A stretch of DNA of 64,000 nucleotides. It comes from Nocardioides marinus. GTDB taxonomy: Bacteria > Actinomycetota > Actinomycetes > Propionibacteriales > Nocardioidaceae. A model generated the notes under the pieces. That model saw only the letters and a list, made by a program, of their open reading frames with translations, made no database searches and was not told the DNA's origin. The position numbers were made by a program, and so were the translations under genes. Positions 53,357-62,001 of the stretch are shown piece by piece; within the stretch, counting starts at the first letter, position 1; every line of letters begins with the position of its first letter. Where the stretch lies: assembly GCF_013408145.1 (NCBI RefSeq), contig NZ_JACBZI010000001.1, forward strand, positions 744,001 through 808,000, given 5' to 3'.

Positions 53357-55147
53357 TCAGTCCTTGAGCTCGCAGATGACCTGGCCGTTGGTGACGGTGG
53401 CGCCGACCTCGGCGGTCAGGCCGGTCACGGTGCCGGCCTTGTGCGCCTTGAGGGGCTGCTCCATCTTCATGGCCTCGATGACCACGACGGTGTCGCCCTC
53501 GGCGACGCTCGCGCCCTCCTCGGCCACGACCTTCACCACGGTGCCCTGCATGGGGGAGGTGACGGCATCGCCGGAGGCGGCGGCGCCGGCCTTCTTGCCC
53601 GCGGCCCGCTTCGGCTTCTTCGCCCCACCCGCGGCGGGACCGGCGGCGAGACCGCCCAGCCCGGCGGGGATGACGACCTCGAGCCGCTTGCCGCCTACCT
53701 CGACGACCACGCTCTGGCGCTCGCCGGCCTCCTTGGCCTCCGCGACGTCACCGGAGTAGGGCTCGATCTGGTTGTCGAACTCGGTCTCGATCCACTGGGT
53801 GTAGACGGTGAACTCGCCCTCACCGGTCGGGGTCGAGGCGCCGACGTACGCCGGGTCCTCGAGCACCGCCTTGTGGAACGGGATGACCGTGGGCATGCCG
53901 TCGACCTCGAACTCCGACAGCGCGCGACGGGACCGCTCGATCGCCTGGGTGCGGCTGTTGCCGGTGACGATCAGCTTGGCGATGAGGGAGTCGAAGGAGC
54001 CGGGGACGGTCTGGCCGTTCTCGTAGCCGCCGTCGACGCGCACGCCGGGGCCCTGCGGCGGGGTCCACGCCGAGAGGGTGCCGGGGGCGGGCATGAAGTT
54101 GCGGCCGCCGTCCTCGGCGTTGATCCGGAACTCGATGGAGTGGCCGCGGATCTCGGGGTCGCCGTAGCCGAGCTCCTCGCCCGCGGCCACACGGAACATC
54201 TCCCGGACCAGGTCGATGCCGGTGACCTCCTCGGACACGCAGTGCTCGACCTGGAGGCGGGTGTTGACCTCGAGGAAGGAGATGGTGCCGTCCTGCGCGA
54301 CGAGGAACTCACACGTGCCGGCGCCGTAGTAGCCGGCCTCCTTGAGGATCCGCTTGGAGGACTCGTAGAGCTCGGTGATCTGCTCCTCGGTCAGGAACGG
54401 CGCGGGCGCCTCCTCGACCAGCTTCTGGTTGCGGCGCTGCAGCGAGCAGTCGCGGGTGGAGACCACCACGACGTTGCCGTGCTTGTCGGCCAGGCACTGG
54501 GTCTCGACGTGACGCGGCTTGTCGAGGAACTTCTCGACCAGGCACTCGCCGCGACCGAACGCGGTGACGGCCTCGCGGACCGCCGACTCGTAGGCGTCGG
54601 GGATCTCCTCGAGGGTGCGGGCCACCTTCAGGCCGCGGCCACCGCCGCCGAAGACGGCCTTGATGGCGACCGGCAGGCCGTTGGCCTTGGCGAACTCCAC
54701 GACCTCGTCGGCGTCGGCGACGGGGTCCTTGGTGCCCGGCGCCAGCGGCGCGTTCGCGCGGTCGGCGATGTGCTTGGCCTTGGCCTTGTCGCCCAGCGCC
54801 TCGATCGCGGCCGGCGGGGGACCGATCCAGGTCAGCCCGGCGTCCATGACGGCCTGGGCGAACTCGGCGTTCTCGGCGAGGAAGCCGTAGCCGGGGTGCA
54901 CGGAGTCGGCGCCGGACTTGTGCGCCACCGCGATGATCTTCTCGATGTCGAGGTAGGACTCGGCAGGGGTGGCGCCGCCGAGGCTGTGCGCCTCGTCGGC
55001 CATCCGCACGAAGATGGCGTCGCGGTCGGGCTCGGCGTAGACCGCCACGCTGCCGATGCCTGCGTCCTTGCAGGCCCGGATGACCCGGACCGCGATCTCG
55101 CCTCGGTTGGCGATGAGGACCTTCTGCAGTGGCTTGATCTCCGGCAC
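53357..55147 (-). CDS. Acetyl/propionyl-CoA carboxylase alpha chain (biotin carboxylase + BCCP)
   Basis: 596 residues. Biotin carboxylase ~6-450 ([42 protein letters not shown]), a Lys/Ala-rich hinge (~505-525) and a C-terminal biotinyl domain with EAMKME (~560). This is the AccA3/PccA-type alpha chain that serves acyl-CoA carboxylases in actinobacteria. GTG 55147 is chosen since AGGAG lies 6 nt upstream. The beta and epsilon chains at 63623-64000 are plausible partners although ~8 kb away. Confidence 0.93.
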   Translation of the reverse strand: MPEIKPLQKVLIANRGEIAVRVIRACKDAGIGSVAVYAEPDRDAIFVRMADEAHSLGGATPAESYLDIEKIIAVAHKSGADSVHPGYGFLAENAEFAQAVMDAGLTWIGPPPAAIEALGDKAKAKHIADRANAPLAPGTKDPVADADEVVEFAKANGLPVAIKAVFGGGGRGLKVARTLEEIPDAYESAVREAVTAFGRGECLVEKFLDKPRHVETQCLADKHGNVVVVSTRDCSLQRRNQKLVEEAPAPFLTEEQITELYESSKRILKEAGYYGAGTCEFLVAQDGTISFLEVNTRLQVEHCVSEEVTGIDLVREMFRVAAGEELGYGDPEIRGHSIEFRINAEDGGRNFMPAPGTLSAWTPPQGPGVRVDGGYENGQTVPGSFDSLIAKLIVTGNSRTQAIERSRRALSEFEVDGMPTVIPFHKAVLEDPAYVGASTPTGEGEFTVYTQWIETEFDNQIEPYSGDVAEAKEAGERQSVVVEVGGKRLEVVIPAGLGGLAAGPAAGGAKKPKRAAGKKAGAAASGDAVTSPMQGTVVKVVAEEGASVAEGDTVVVIEAMKMEQPLKAHKAGTVTGLTAEVGATVTNGQVICELKD

Positions 55148-55346
55148 GTGGACTCCTGCCTGGCATGGTGCGGGGTGGCTGAGGGCGGACCGTGGGTGGT
55201 CCGCGACGCAGGGTATCGCTCGCCGAGCACCCGCTCGGGGCAGGTACGTCGTTCGGACACCGACGCCCGGTCGCGGTCCCTGCCCACTGGTCCAGACGTG
55301 AACCAGGTCACCATGACCGTGCACGCGTGCGCGCGTTGGGCAGCGT

Positions 55347-56747
55347 GTGACCGAGTCGACCCTGACCCACCCGTGGGCAGCCGCCTGGACCGCCCTGAGC
55401 CCGCAGCGTCGTACCGCCCTGTGGGCGCGCGTCGTCGACCGCGAGCCGGTGGCGACGCTCGCCGAGCGCCTGGGACGCACGGTCGAGGACACCGAGGCCC
55501 TGGTCGCCTCGACGCTCCTGGCGTTCCGGCGCGAGGTCGTGCTCGGCATCGGCACGGGGTACGACGAGGAGTGCGGCTCCCTGGTGCTGCGCCTGGTCGA
55601 CAGCGCCGGTGAGCGGCTGACCCGCCCGGAGCGCAAGGCGCTGGCCGCCCACGCCGACACCTGCCCGGCCTGCGCGCGTGGGGTGGGCGAGCTACTCGAG
55701 CTCGACGCCCGGCTGCGCGACGGCCTCCTCCAGCTCGACGCCGCCCCGGGCGGGCCGGCGGCGGCACCCGCCGTGGCGGGCCCCGTGGTCCCGATGCCGC
55801 GCGACGAGTGGGCACCCGCCTTCGACCGGCTCAGCCCCGAGCGGCGTACCGCACTGGTCCACGGCGCCGCGGGCGCCGAGCCGTTGAGCGCCCTGGCGAC
55901 CCGCCTCGGGACCACCGAGACCGCCGCCCGCGACCTGGCCGCCTCCAGCGTCGTCGCCTTCCGGCAGACCGTGCTGCGGGAGCTGTCGGTCGGCACTGGG
56001 GACGGCTGTGCCCTGGTGGCCGCCCACCGGACCGAGGACCTCGCGCTGGACGCCGCCCGTGAGCGCGCGCTGCGCGCCCACGCCGCGGCCTGCCCCGACT
56101 GCGCGCCCGCGGTCACCGAGATCCTCGCGCTGCACGCCTCGCTGCGCTCGCGGGTCGCCCGGATGGCGCTCGGCGTCGAGGGTGCCTCGTGGCTCAGTGC
56201 GCGCCCGCGCCGCAGCTGGGTGCCGGGCGTGGAGCGGCCGGCCCCGCCCGTGGACCGCCGACGCATCGGCCTGGGCGTCGGCCTGGTGGCCACGACGGTC
56301 ACCGCCGTCGCCCTGGCCGGCGGCCTCCGGGGCGCCGACGCCCCGCTCGACGTGGTGGTCGCAGCCCCGCCGGCGCAGGCCGCGGAGGCGCCCGGGACCC
56401 CGGACGAGCAGGAGGTGCTGGTCCTCGCCGGTGCGCGGATCGCGCCCGCCACGACCGCTGCCGCACGCACCGCGGACGCATCCGCCCGCGTCCCGGCGGC
56501 CGGCACCGACGTCCCGGTCGGGCCGGGGAACGAGCCGGGTCCTGGACCGATCCCCACCCCGGGGGAGCAGCCCGCACCCCAGCCCGAGCCCCAGCCCGAG
56601 CCCCAGCCCGAGCCCCAGCCCGAGCCCGAGACGCCGCCCCTGGACGTGGCCGTCGACAGCGAGACCGGCTCGATCACCCTGACGGTCGGGCTGCTCGGGG
56701 AGCCGATCGTCATCAGCACCCCGCCCCTGGCGGTTAACAACCGCTAA
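55347..56747 (+). CDS. Membrane protein with duplicated sigma-region-4-like/zinc-finger units
   Basis: 466 residues. Unit 1 (~14-125): [10 protein letters not shown]...[25 protein letters not shown] (sigma-4-like HTH), then Cys76 and H102-xxx-C106-xx-C109, the zf-HC2 anti-sigma pattern. Unit 2 (~155-265) repeats this with LSPERRTAL, Cys221 and H245-xxx-C249-xx-C252. One transmembrane helix ~306-326 follows, then an outer Pro/Glu/Gln-repeat region. Cytosol-facing N-terminus predicted. I know no named family with this order; a membrane-bound anti-sigma or signalling role is inferred. No sigma gene is adjacent. Confidence 0.75.
   Translation: MTESTLTHPWAAAWTALSPQRRTALWARVVDREPVATLAERLGRTVEDTEALVASTLLAFRREVVLGIGTGYDEECGSLVLRLVDSAGERLTRPERKALAAHADTCPACARGVGELLELDARLRDGLLQLDAAPGGPAAAPAVAGPVVPMPRDEWAPAFDRLSPERRTALVHGAAGAEPLSALATRLGTTETAARDLAASSVVAFRQTVLRELSVGTGDGCALVAAHRTEDLALDAARERALRAHAAACPDCAPAVTEILALHASLRSRVARMALGVEGASWLSARPRRSWVPGVERPAPPVDRRRIGLGVGLVATTVTAVALAGGLRGADAPLDVVVAAPPAQAAEAPGTPDEQEVLVLAGARIAPATTAAARTADASARVPAAGTDVPVGPGNEPGPGPIPTPGEQPAPQPEPQPEPQPEPQPEPETPPLDVAVDSETGSITLTVGLLGEPIVISTPPLAVNNR
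56577..56630 (+). repeat. 12-bp tandem repeat coding for Pro-Glu-Pro-Gln
   Basis: CCCCAGCCCGAG is repeated about four times without interruption. It codes for the outer PEPQ stretch of the membrane protein. Copy number may vary between strains. Confidence 0.8.
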
Positions 56748-56763
56748 CCAGCGGCGGTACGCT
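56730..56763. promoter_or_regulatory. Palindrome and leaderless -10 for the acyl-CoA dehydrogenase gene
   Basis: GCGGTT-AAC-AACCGC (56730-56744) is centred about 34 bp before the ATG at 56771. TACGCT (56758-56763) lies 7 nt before that ATG, so the palindrome would cover the -35 region. A repressor site for the dehydrogenase is plausible. Confidence 0.55.
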
Positions 56764-56770
56764 CGCCGGC

Positions 56771-57967
56771 ATGACTGGCACCCACCCCACCGGCACCGCG
56801 TTCGAGCTCTCCCGGGAGCACGAGGAGTTCCGTCGCAGCGTCCGCGAGTTCGCGCAGGCGGAGATCGCTCCGCACGCCGCGCAGTGGGACCGCGACCACC
56901 ACTTCCCGGTGGACGTGGTCCAGAAGATGGGAGCCCTGGGGCTCTTCGGCCTCACCGCGCCCGAGGAGTTCGGTGGAGCGGGGGAGGACGGCGACTTCAC
57001 GAGCCTGTGCGTGGCCATCGAGGAGATCGGTCGCGTCGACCAGTCGATGGGCATCACCCTCCAGGCGGGCGTCGGCCTGGGGATCAACCCGATCCTGACC
57101 TACGGCACGGCCGCACAGAAGGAGCAGTGGCTCCCGGCGCTGGTGGCCGGCGAGCAGCTGGCCGGGTTCGGCCTCACCGAGCCGGGAGCCGGCTCGGACG
57201 CCGGCGCCACCCGCACCCGGGCCGAGCTCGTGGGCGACGAGTGGGTCGTCAACGGCGCCAAGCAGTTCATCACCAACTCCGGCTCCTCGATCACCTCGTT
57301 GGTCACCGTCACCGCGCGCACGGGCACCCGCGAGGACGGTCGCCCGGAGATCTCCGCGATCATGGTCCCGTCCGGCACGCCCGGCTTCACCGCCGAGAAG
57401 GCCTACGACAAGCTCGGCTGGCACGCCTCGGACACCCACCCGCTCTCCTTCGAGGACTGCCACGTCCCGGCTGACCACCTGCTCGGCGAGCAGGGTCGCG
57501 GGTACGCCCAGTTCCTCGCCACCCTCGACGACGGCCGGGTCGCGATCTCCGCGTTGTCCGTGGGCTGCATCCAGGCCTGCCTGGACATGGCGGTCGAGTA
57601 CGCCGGTGAGCGCCAGACCTTCGGTGGCCCGATCGGTCGCAAGCAGGGCGTGGCCTTCCAGATCGCCGACCTGGAGGTGATGCTGCACGCGTCGCGGATG
57701 CTGACCTACCGGGCGGCGGCCCTCAAGGACGCCGGCGCGCCGTACCAGCAGTTCAAGCAGGCGGCCGCCGTCGCCAAGCTGTACTCCACCGAGTCCGCGG
57801 TCACGGCCACCCGGATCGCGACGCAGGTCTTCGGCGGCTACGGCTTCATGGAGGAGTACCCCGTCGCCCGCTTCTACCGCGACGCCAAGGTCCTCGAGGT
57901 CGGCGAGGGCACCTCGGAGGTCCAGCGGATGCTCATCGCCCGCGGACTGGGTCTGCCGGTCGAGTGA
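56771..57967 (+). CDS. Acyl-CoA dehydrogenase
   Basis: 398-residue FAD enzyme introducing the 2,3-double bond in acyl-CoA. GFGLTEPGAGSDAGATRT and QFITNSGSS (FAD/substrate loops), then VGCIQACLDMAVEYAGERQTFG region and the C-terminal QVFGGYGFMEEYPVARFYRDAKVLEVGEGTSEVQ region with the catalytic Glu of the short-chain class in EEYP. Leaderless promoter and a palindrome upstream. Likely branched- or short-chain acyl-CoA; not narrowed further. Confidence 0.93.
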   Translation: MTGTHPTGTAFELSREHEEFRRSVREFAQAEIAPHAAQWDRDHHFPVDVVQKMGALGLFGLTAPEEFGGAGEDGDFTSLCVAIEEIGRVDQSMGITLQAGVGLGINPILTYGTAAQKEQWLPALVAGEQLAGFGLTEPGAGSDAGATRTRAELVGDEWVVNGAKQFITNSGSSITSLVTVTARTGTREDGRPEISAIMVPSGTPGFTAEKAYDKLGWHASDTHPLSFEDCHVPADHLLGEQGRGYAQFLATLDDGRVAISALSVGCIQACLDMAVEYAGERQTFGGPIGRKQGVAFQIADLEVMLHASRMLTYRAAALKDAGAPYQQFKQAAAVAKLYSTESAVTATRIATQVFGGYGFMEEYPVARFYRDAKVLEVGEGTSEVQRMLIARGLGLPVE

Positions 57968-57988
57968 GCCCTGGGCGAGGATGAGCGG

Positions 57989-58495
57989 GTGAGCATCGGT
58001 CACGAGTTCAGCCGCTCGGCGGTGATCGGGACGCTGGCGTCCCTGGTGGCCGCGGGCCTGTTCAACTGGTTGGTGCACTGGGAGCCCGGCGGGTTCGGGG
58101 CCTGGTTGAACGGCTGGCCGGTCACGGCCTTCCTGCTCGCCAACAGCATCTCGATGCTGCTGACCTACCAGCTCAGCCGGGTCTGGGCCTTCCGGCACCG
58201 CGAGCCCACCGGCTTCCTCGGCGGCGCACCGCTGTTCTTCGCCATCAGCACCGCCAGCCTGGTGATCCCGGTCGCGTGCCTGTGGATCAGCCGCAACGTG
58301 CTGATGCTCGACTCCGCGGCCGCCGACAACGTCGCTGCCAACCTCGTCGGCCTGTTCCTGGGCTTCCTGACCCGGTTCGCGCTCTTCCGCCTGCTGGTCT
58401 TCCGCCCCGCCGACAGCCTCAGCGAGGAGGAGCCCACAGGTCGGTCCAACGATGACCGAGCTCCACGACCATCTCGCGCAGCACCGGGAGACTGA
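57989..58495 (+). CDS. GtrA-family membrane protein
   Basis: 168 residues with four transmembrane helices and the GtrA pattern: FSRSAVIGTLASLVAAGLFNWL, ANSISMLLTYQLSRVWAFRH, then NLVGLFLGFLTRFALFRLLVF. GtrA proteins often act in export or flipping of polyprenyl-linked sugars. The charged C-terminal tail lies in the part that overlaps the convergent Maf gene by 77 bp. GTG 57989; start is reasonably clear. Confidence 0.85.
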   Translation: MSIGHEFSRSAVIGTLASLVAAGLFNWLVHWEPGGFGAWLNGWPVTAFLLANSISMLLTYQLSRVWAFRHREPTGFLGGAPLFFAISTASLVIPVACLWISRNVLMLDSAAADNVAANLVGLFLGFLTRFALFRLLVFRPADSLSEEEPTGRSNDDRAPRPSRAAPGD

Positions 58496-59024
58496 CGCCC
58501 ACGACGTTGTGGTGGTCGCCCTCGACACCCCGGACGAAGGCCCCGCCCAACCCGTCGACGGTGAAGGCACCGGCGACGTGCAGGGGCTCGCCCCGCGCGA
58601 CGTACGCCGCGACCTCCTCGTCGTCCGGGGCGGCGAAGTGCACGGTGGTCGACGCGGTCACCGAGCGCTCCTGCCCGGTGGAGGTGTCGCGCAGGCAGTG
58701 CCCGGTGCGCAGCACGCCGCTGCGCCCGCGCATGGCCCGCCACCGCTCGACGGCCTCCTCGGGCGACGAGGGCTTGCCGAGCGCCCGGCCGTCCAGCTCC
58801 AGCACGGAGTCGCAGCCCAGGACCAGGGCGCCGGTCGGCACCTCGGGGCAGTCGAGGACCGCCCGGCACTTCAGCTCGGCGAGACCGACGGCGAGGTCGG
58901 CAGGCGGGAGGCCGTCCATGACGCTCTCGTCCACGCCGGAGACCACGACGACCGGGTCGAGACCGGCGCTGCGCAGGGTGGCGAGCCGGGCGGGCGAGGC
59001 GGAGGCGAGGACGAAGGACGGCAC
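58419..59024 (-). CDS. Maf-family nucleotide pyrophosphatase
   Basis: 201 residues. LASASPARLATLRSAGL (~6-22), the catalytic Asp in GCDSVLELDG and the conserved LGKPSSPEEA match Maf/YhdE house-cleaning pyrophosphatases that hydrolyse non-canonical NTPs such as dTTP/UTP analogues. GTG 59024 has TACGGT 7 nt upstream. Divergent from the GH6 gene, 29 bp away. Confidence 0.92.
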   Translation of the reverse strand: MPSFVLASASPARLATLRSAGLDPVVVVSGVDESVMDGLPPADLAVGLAELKCRAVLDCPEVPTGALVLGCDSVLELDGRALGKPSSPEEAVERWRAMRGRSGVLRTGHCLRDTSTGQERSVTASTTVHFAAPDDEEVAAYVARGEPLHVAGAFTVDGLGGAFVRGVEGDHHNVVGVSLPVLREMVVELGHRWTDLWAPPR

Positions 59025-59031
59025 GGCAGGG

Positions 59032-59037
59032 ACCGTA
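59032..59037 (-). promoter_or_regulatory. Leaderless -10 box for the Maf gene
   Basis: TACGGT on the minus strand, 7 nt before the GTG at 59024. Confidence 0.5.
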
Positions 59038-59053
59038 CCGGCATCATGGGACC

Positions 59054-60076
59054 ATGGCGCACGTGAGACGTGGGGAGCGCGGAGTCGTCAGGGTCCTGCT
59101 GGCCGTCGGGGTCGCGGTCGCGCTCGTCGTGGCCGGCATCCTCGTGGCGCGCGCGCAGCAGTGGGGCCCGTTCGAGGAGGCCGACCCCTCGACCCGCAAC
59201 CTGTTCGCCGAGCGCGCGCAGTACGTCGACCCGCTCAACCGCACCCGTCGGGCAGCCGACCAGCTGCGCGCCGACGGTCGGGCCGACGACGCCGACCTCC
59301 TGATGCGGATGGCAGCCGTCCCCTCGGGCATCTGGCTGACCCCCGAGCAGTTCCCGCCGGGGGTCGTCGGTGAGTACGTCGCCGGCCTCGTGGCCACCAC
59401 CGAGGAGGCCGACGAGCTGCCGCTCCTGGTGCTCTACGGCATCCCGGGGCGCGACTGCAGCGGTGGTTTCTCGGCGGGCGGGTTGGACGAGGAGTCCTAC
59501 CGCCCCTGGGTCCAGGAGGTGGCCGACGCGATCCTCACGGCGGAGGCGACGGCGGTGGTCGTCGTGGAGCCGGACGCCCTGGCCTCCGCGCCGGAGTGCG
59601 GGGTGGTCGACCAGCGGGTGCGCCTGGTGGGCGAGGCGGTCGACGTCCTGGCGACGGCGGGGATCACGACCTACGTCGACGCCGGTCACTCCGACTGGGT
59701 CTCTGTCCGTCCGATGGCGCGGATGCTCCAGGACGCGGGCATCGACCGTGTCCGCGGCTTCAGCACCAACGTGTCGAACTACCAGACCGACGCCGACGAG
59801 CTGGTCTTCGCCGAGCGGCTCAGCGCCCAGATCGGAGGGACGCACTGGGTCACCGACCGCGGCCGCAACGGCAACGGCGCCACCGAGATCTGGTGCAACC
59901 CCGACGGTCGGGCCCTCGGCAAGCTGCCGGGCTTCGTCGACGGCGGCACCGGGCTCGACGCCTACCTGTGGGTCAAGCCGCCCGCCGAGTCCGACGGCAC
60001 CTGCAACGAGGGACCGCCCGCGGGGGAGGTCTACCTCGACCAGGCCGTCGAGCTTGCCCGTGCCGCCGGTTGGTGA
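59054..60076 (+). CDS. Glycoside hydrolase family 6 protein (cellulase-like), membrane anchored
   Basis: 340 residues. An uncleaved-looking N-terminal helix (~13-33) anchors a GH6 catalytic domain: VLYGIPGRDCSGGFSAGG holds the catalytic region Asp-Cys, VVVEPDALA the second acid motif, and YVDAGHSDWV, GFSTNVSNYQ and NPDGRALG follow. GH6 enzymes cut beta-1,4-glucans. Small single-domain anchored GH6 proteins accompany cellulose-like synthases in actinobacteria; a membrane glycosyltransferase is encoded at 61998-63497. Start at ATG 59054 is likely; no clear ribosome site. Confidence 0.85.
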   Translation: MAHVRRGERGVVRVLLAVGVAVALVVAGILVARAQQWGPFEEADPSTRNLFAERAQYVDPLNRTRRAADQLRADGRADDADLLMRMAAVPSGIWLTPEQFPPGVVGEYVAGLVATTEEADELPLLVLYGIPGRDCSGGFSAGGLDEESYRPWVQEVADAILTAEATAVVVVEPDALASAPECGVVDQRVRLVGEAVDVLATAGITTYVDAGHSDWVSVRPMARMLQDAGIDRVRGFSTNVSNYQTDADELVFAERLSAQIGGTHWVTDRGRNGNGATEIWCNPDGRALGKLPGFVDGGTGLDAYLWVKPPAESDGTCNEGPPAGEVYLDQAVELARAAGW

Positions 60077-60090
60077 TCCTTAACCTGCTA

Positions 60091-60096
60091 TAGGCT
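60091..60096 (+). promoter_or_regulatory. Leaderless -10 box for the response regulator gene
   Basis: TAGGCT, preceded by TA (CTATAGGCT), 7 nt before ATG 60104. No ribosome site is seen. It lies 14 bp after the GH6 stop, so the regulator has its own promoter. Confidence 0.55.
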
Positions 60097-60103
60097 CCTG
60101 CGC

Positions 60104-61135
60104 ATGGAAGGTGCCGACTGGACCGCAGTCATCATCGAGGACGATCCCGACGTCCGGGATCTCATCGACCTCGTGCTCAGCCAGTCGGGGTTCCGCACCA
60201 TCCTGGCCGAGGACGGTCTCGAGGGCGTCGACGCGGTGCGCACGCACAACCCGCTGATCACGACCCTGGACGTCAACATGCCGGGCATGGACGGCTTCGC
60301 GGTCGCCAAGAGGTTGCGCGAGTTCAGCAACACCTACCTCATCTTCATCACCGCGCTGGGTGACGAGATCGACGTGGTGACCGGCTTCGAGGCCGGCGCC
60401 GACGACTACCTCGTCAAGCCGTTCCGGCCCCGTGAGCTGCGAGCCCGCGCCGACTCGATGCTGCGACGCCCGCGCGGTCGCTCGGACGTCGCCGCGGCCG
60501 CCTCCCCGGCCGCTCCGCCCTCGCCGCCCGTGGAGGAGACCTGGGCCCAGAAGGCGGCCCGGCAGTTCGCCGACGAGACACCCCGGGGTGGCTCGCACGC
60601 CGGTCGACCGGTCGACCCGGCGCCGCCGGCTCCCTCCCAGCCGCCGACCTACCAGCAGGCTCCCGTCCAGCCGGCTCCGGTCCAGCCGGCTCCGGTCCAG
60701 CCGGCTCCGGTCCAGCAGCCGGTCGCCCAGCAGACCTACCTCCAGCCGGTGCCTGGCCAGCCGGTGCCGCCGGTGGCCGCCGCTCCGGGCGGGCCGGCGG
60801 CTGATGGGGCCTGGATCCGCTTCAACGGCCTGGCGCTGAACAACGACACCCGGATCGTCACCGTCGACGGGGGCTCGGTCGAGCTCACGCGCACCGAGTT
60901 CGACCTGCTGGCCTCCCTGCTCAGCACCGGTCGACGCGTGCGCTCCAAGGCTGACCTCGTGCTCACGATGCGCGGGCAGCAGTACGTCACGTCGTACTTC
61001 GTCAACGAGGCCGACAAGCGCTCGGTGGAGGTGCACGTGGCCAACCTGCGCCGCAAGATCGGCGACGACTCGACGAACCCGAAGTTCATCGAGACCGTGC
61101 GGGGCGTGGGCTACCGGTTGGCCGAGTCGCTCTGA
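60104..61135 (+). CDS. OmpR-type response regulator with Pro/Gln linker
   Basis: 343 residues against ~230 for the family. Receiver ~7-120: acid pair in IIEDDPD, phospho-Asp56 in TTLDVNMPG, Thr83, Lys105 in VKPF. A ~110-residue Ala/Pro/Gln linker follows, including repeated V-Q-P-A-P. Winged-helix domain ~240-343 (VELTRTEFDLLASLLSTGRRVRSK, then SVEVHVANLRRKIGDD, TVRGVGYRL). No histidine kinase gene is adjacent. Position suggests control of the GH6/glycosyltransferase group. Confidence 0.92.
   Translation: MEGADWTAVIIEDDPDVRDLIDLVLSQSGFRTILAEDGLEGVDAVRTHNPLITTLDVNMPGMDGFAVAKRLREFSNTYLIFITALGDEIDVVTGFEAGADDYLVKPFRPRELRARADSMLRRPRGRSDVAAAASPAAPPSPPVEETWAQKAARQFADETPRGGSHAGRPVDPAPPAPSQPPTYQQAPVQPAPVQPAPVQPAPVQQPVAQQTYLQPVPGQPVPPVAAAPGGPAADGAWIRFNGLALNNDTRIVTVDGGSVELTRTEFDLLASLLSTGRRVRSKADLVLTMRGQQYVTSYFVNEADKRSVEVHVANLRRKIGDDSTNPKFIETVRGVGYRLAESL
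60665..60719 (+). repeat. 15-bp tandem repeat in the response-regulator linker
   Basis: GTCCAGCCGGCTCCG at 60665-60679, 60680-60694 and 60695-60709, with a partial fourth copy. It codes for V-Q-P-A-P units. Confidence 0.85.
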
Positions 61136-61143
61136 CCTGATCG

Positions 61144-61280
61144 AAGGTTCCGCCGTCGCGTCGAGTTGCCTCCGCTTCGGTCAGTGGTGTCTCGACACGC
61201 ACGTCGCGACCTCGCAGGCTCGGTCGCGGTGCTCGCTCGACCCGAATTGATCGCGCCGGCTCCGCCGTCGCGTCAATTCG
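61144..61280. repeat. Composite intergenic repeat and hairpin between convergent genes
   Basis: Two related segments containing TCCGCCGTCGCGTC (near 61149-61162 and 61261-61274) flank an element at 61186-61243 of the GGTGTCTCGACA...GCTCGACC type seen near 18211 and 19440. At the right side CGAATTGA (61243-61250) and TCAATTCG (61273-61280) with inner CGCG arms make a strong hairpin overlapping the lipoprotein stop. Probably a bidirectional terminator built from a repetitive element. Confidence 0.65.
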
Positions 61281-62001
61281 CGTTGATCGGGATCTCGGCG
61301 ACCTCGGTCTTCTCCTCGGACTCGAAGATCGCGATCGGGACCGTCTGCTTCACCTCGCGCTGGACGTACTGCGAGCCGCCGGCCTCGGTCTGGATCCACA
61401 CGGTCGCGGTGAACATCAGGTCGATGCCCCTGGTGTCGAGCGAGGTCGGCTTGATCGCCTGGTTGCGCAGCTCGAAGGCGCCCTTGGGCGAGGTGATGAG
61501 CATGCCGTACTTGGTCGACAGCGGCTCGGGGTCGAAGGTGATGTTCCTGGCGATGGCGTTGAGCTGGTAGGGCTTCTGGGTCTTGCCGCCACCGCTGGTG
61601 ATCGTGCGCGAGGTGACCTTGATCTTCTGCAGGTAGACCTTGCGCTTGGTGCGGAAGGGGTCGCGCAGGTCGCGCGCCAGGTCGTAGGCCTGGAAGGTGA
61701 AGGAGAAGTACTTCTTGCCGCGGGGGTACCACTCGTTGGTGCGCGGCGTGGACTTGGTCGGGTAGAGGGTGTAGACGAAGTCGATGTCCTGCGCGCCGTC
61801 GACGGAGATGTGGCTCTGGAACGTGCCGTCGCGGGTGAACTGGGAGTCGTAGACGCGCTCCAGGGCGGGCTCGGTCTCGGCGGGGGTCGGCTCGCTGCCG
61901 CCGTTGTCCAGCAGGCCGCACCCGGCCAGGGAGAGCGAGGCGGCCAGCGCGAGCGCGACGGTCCGCGAGGCCGACCGGCCCCGCGTGGAGCGGTGACTCA
62001 T
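61273..62001 (-). CDS. Lipoprotein of the glycosyltransferase operon
   Basis: 242 residues. Lipobox L-A-G-C (Cys ~28) after a basic, Ser-rich N-terminus, then an acidic spacer and a beta-rich domain with no family I recognise (VYDSQFTRDGTFQSHI, KYFSFTFQAYDLARD, RNITFDPEPLSTKYG). The ATG at 62001 overlaps the glycosyltransferase stop (ATGA), so it is translated with it. A role outside the membrane in handling the polymer is suggested by context only. Confidence 0.75.
   Translation of the reverse strand: MSHRSTRGRSASRTVALALAASLSLAGCGLLDNGGSEPTPAETEPALERVYDSQFTRDGTFQSHISVDGAQDIDFVYTLYPTKSTPRTNEWYPRGKKYFSFTFQAYDLARDLRDPFRTKRKVYLQKIKVTSRTITSGGGKTQKPYQLNAIARNITFDPEPLSTKYGMLITSPKGAFELRNQAIKPTSLDTRGIDLMFTATVWIQTEAGGSQYVQREVKQTVPIAIFESEEKTEVAEIPINAN

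Noticed and set aside
56577..56630. CRISPR or satellite array
   Set aside because: It is a 12-bp coding repeat within the PEPQ region of a membrane protein.
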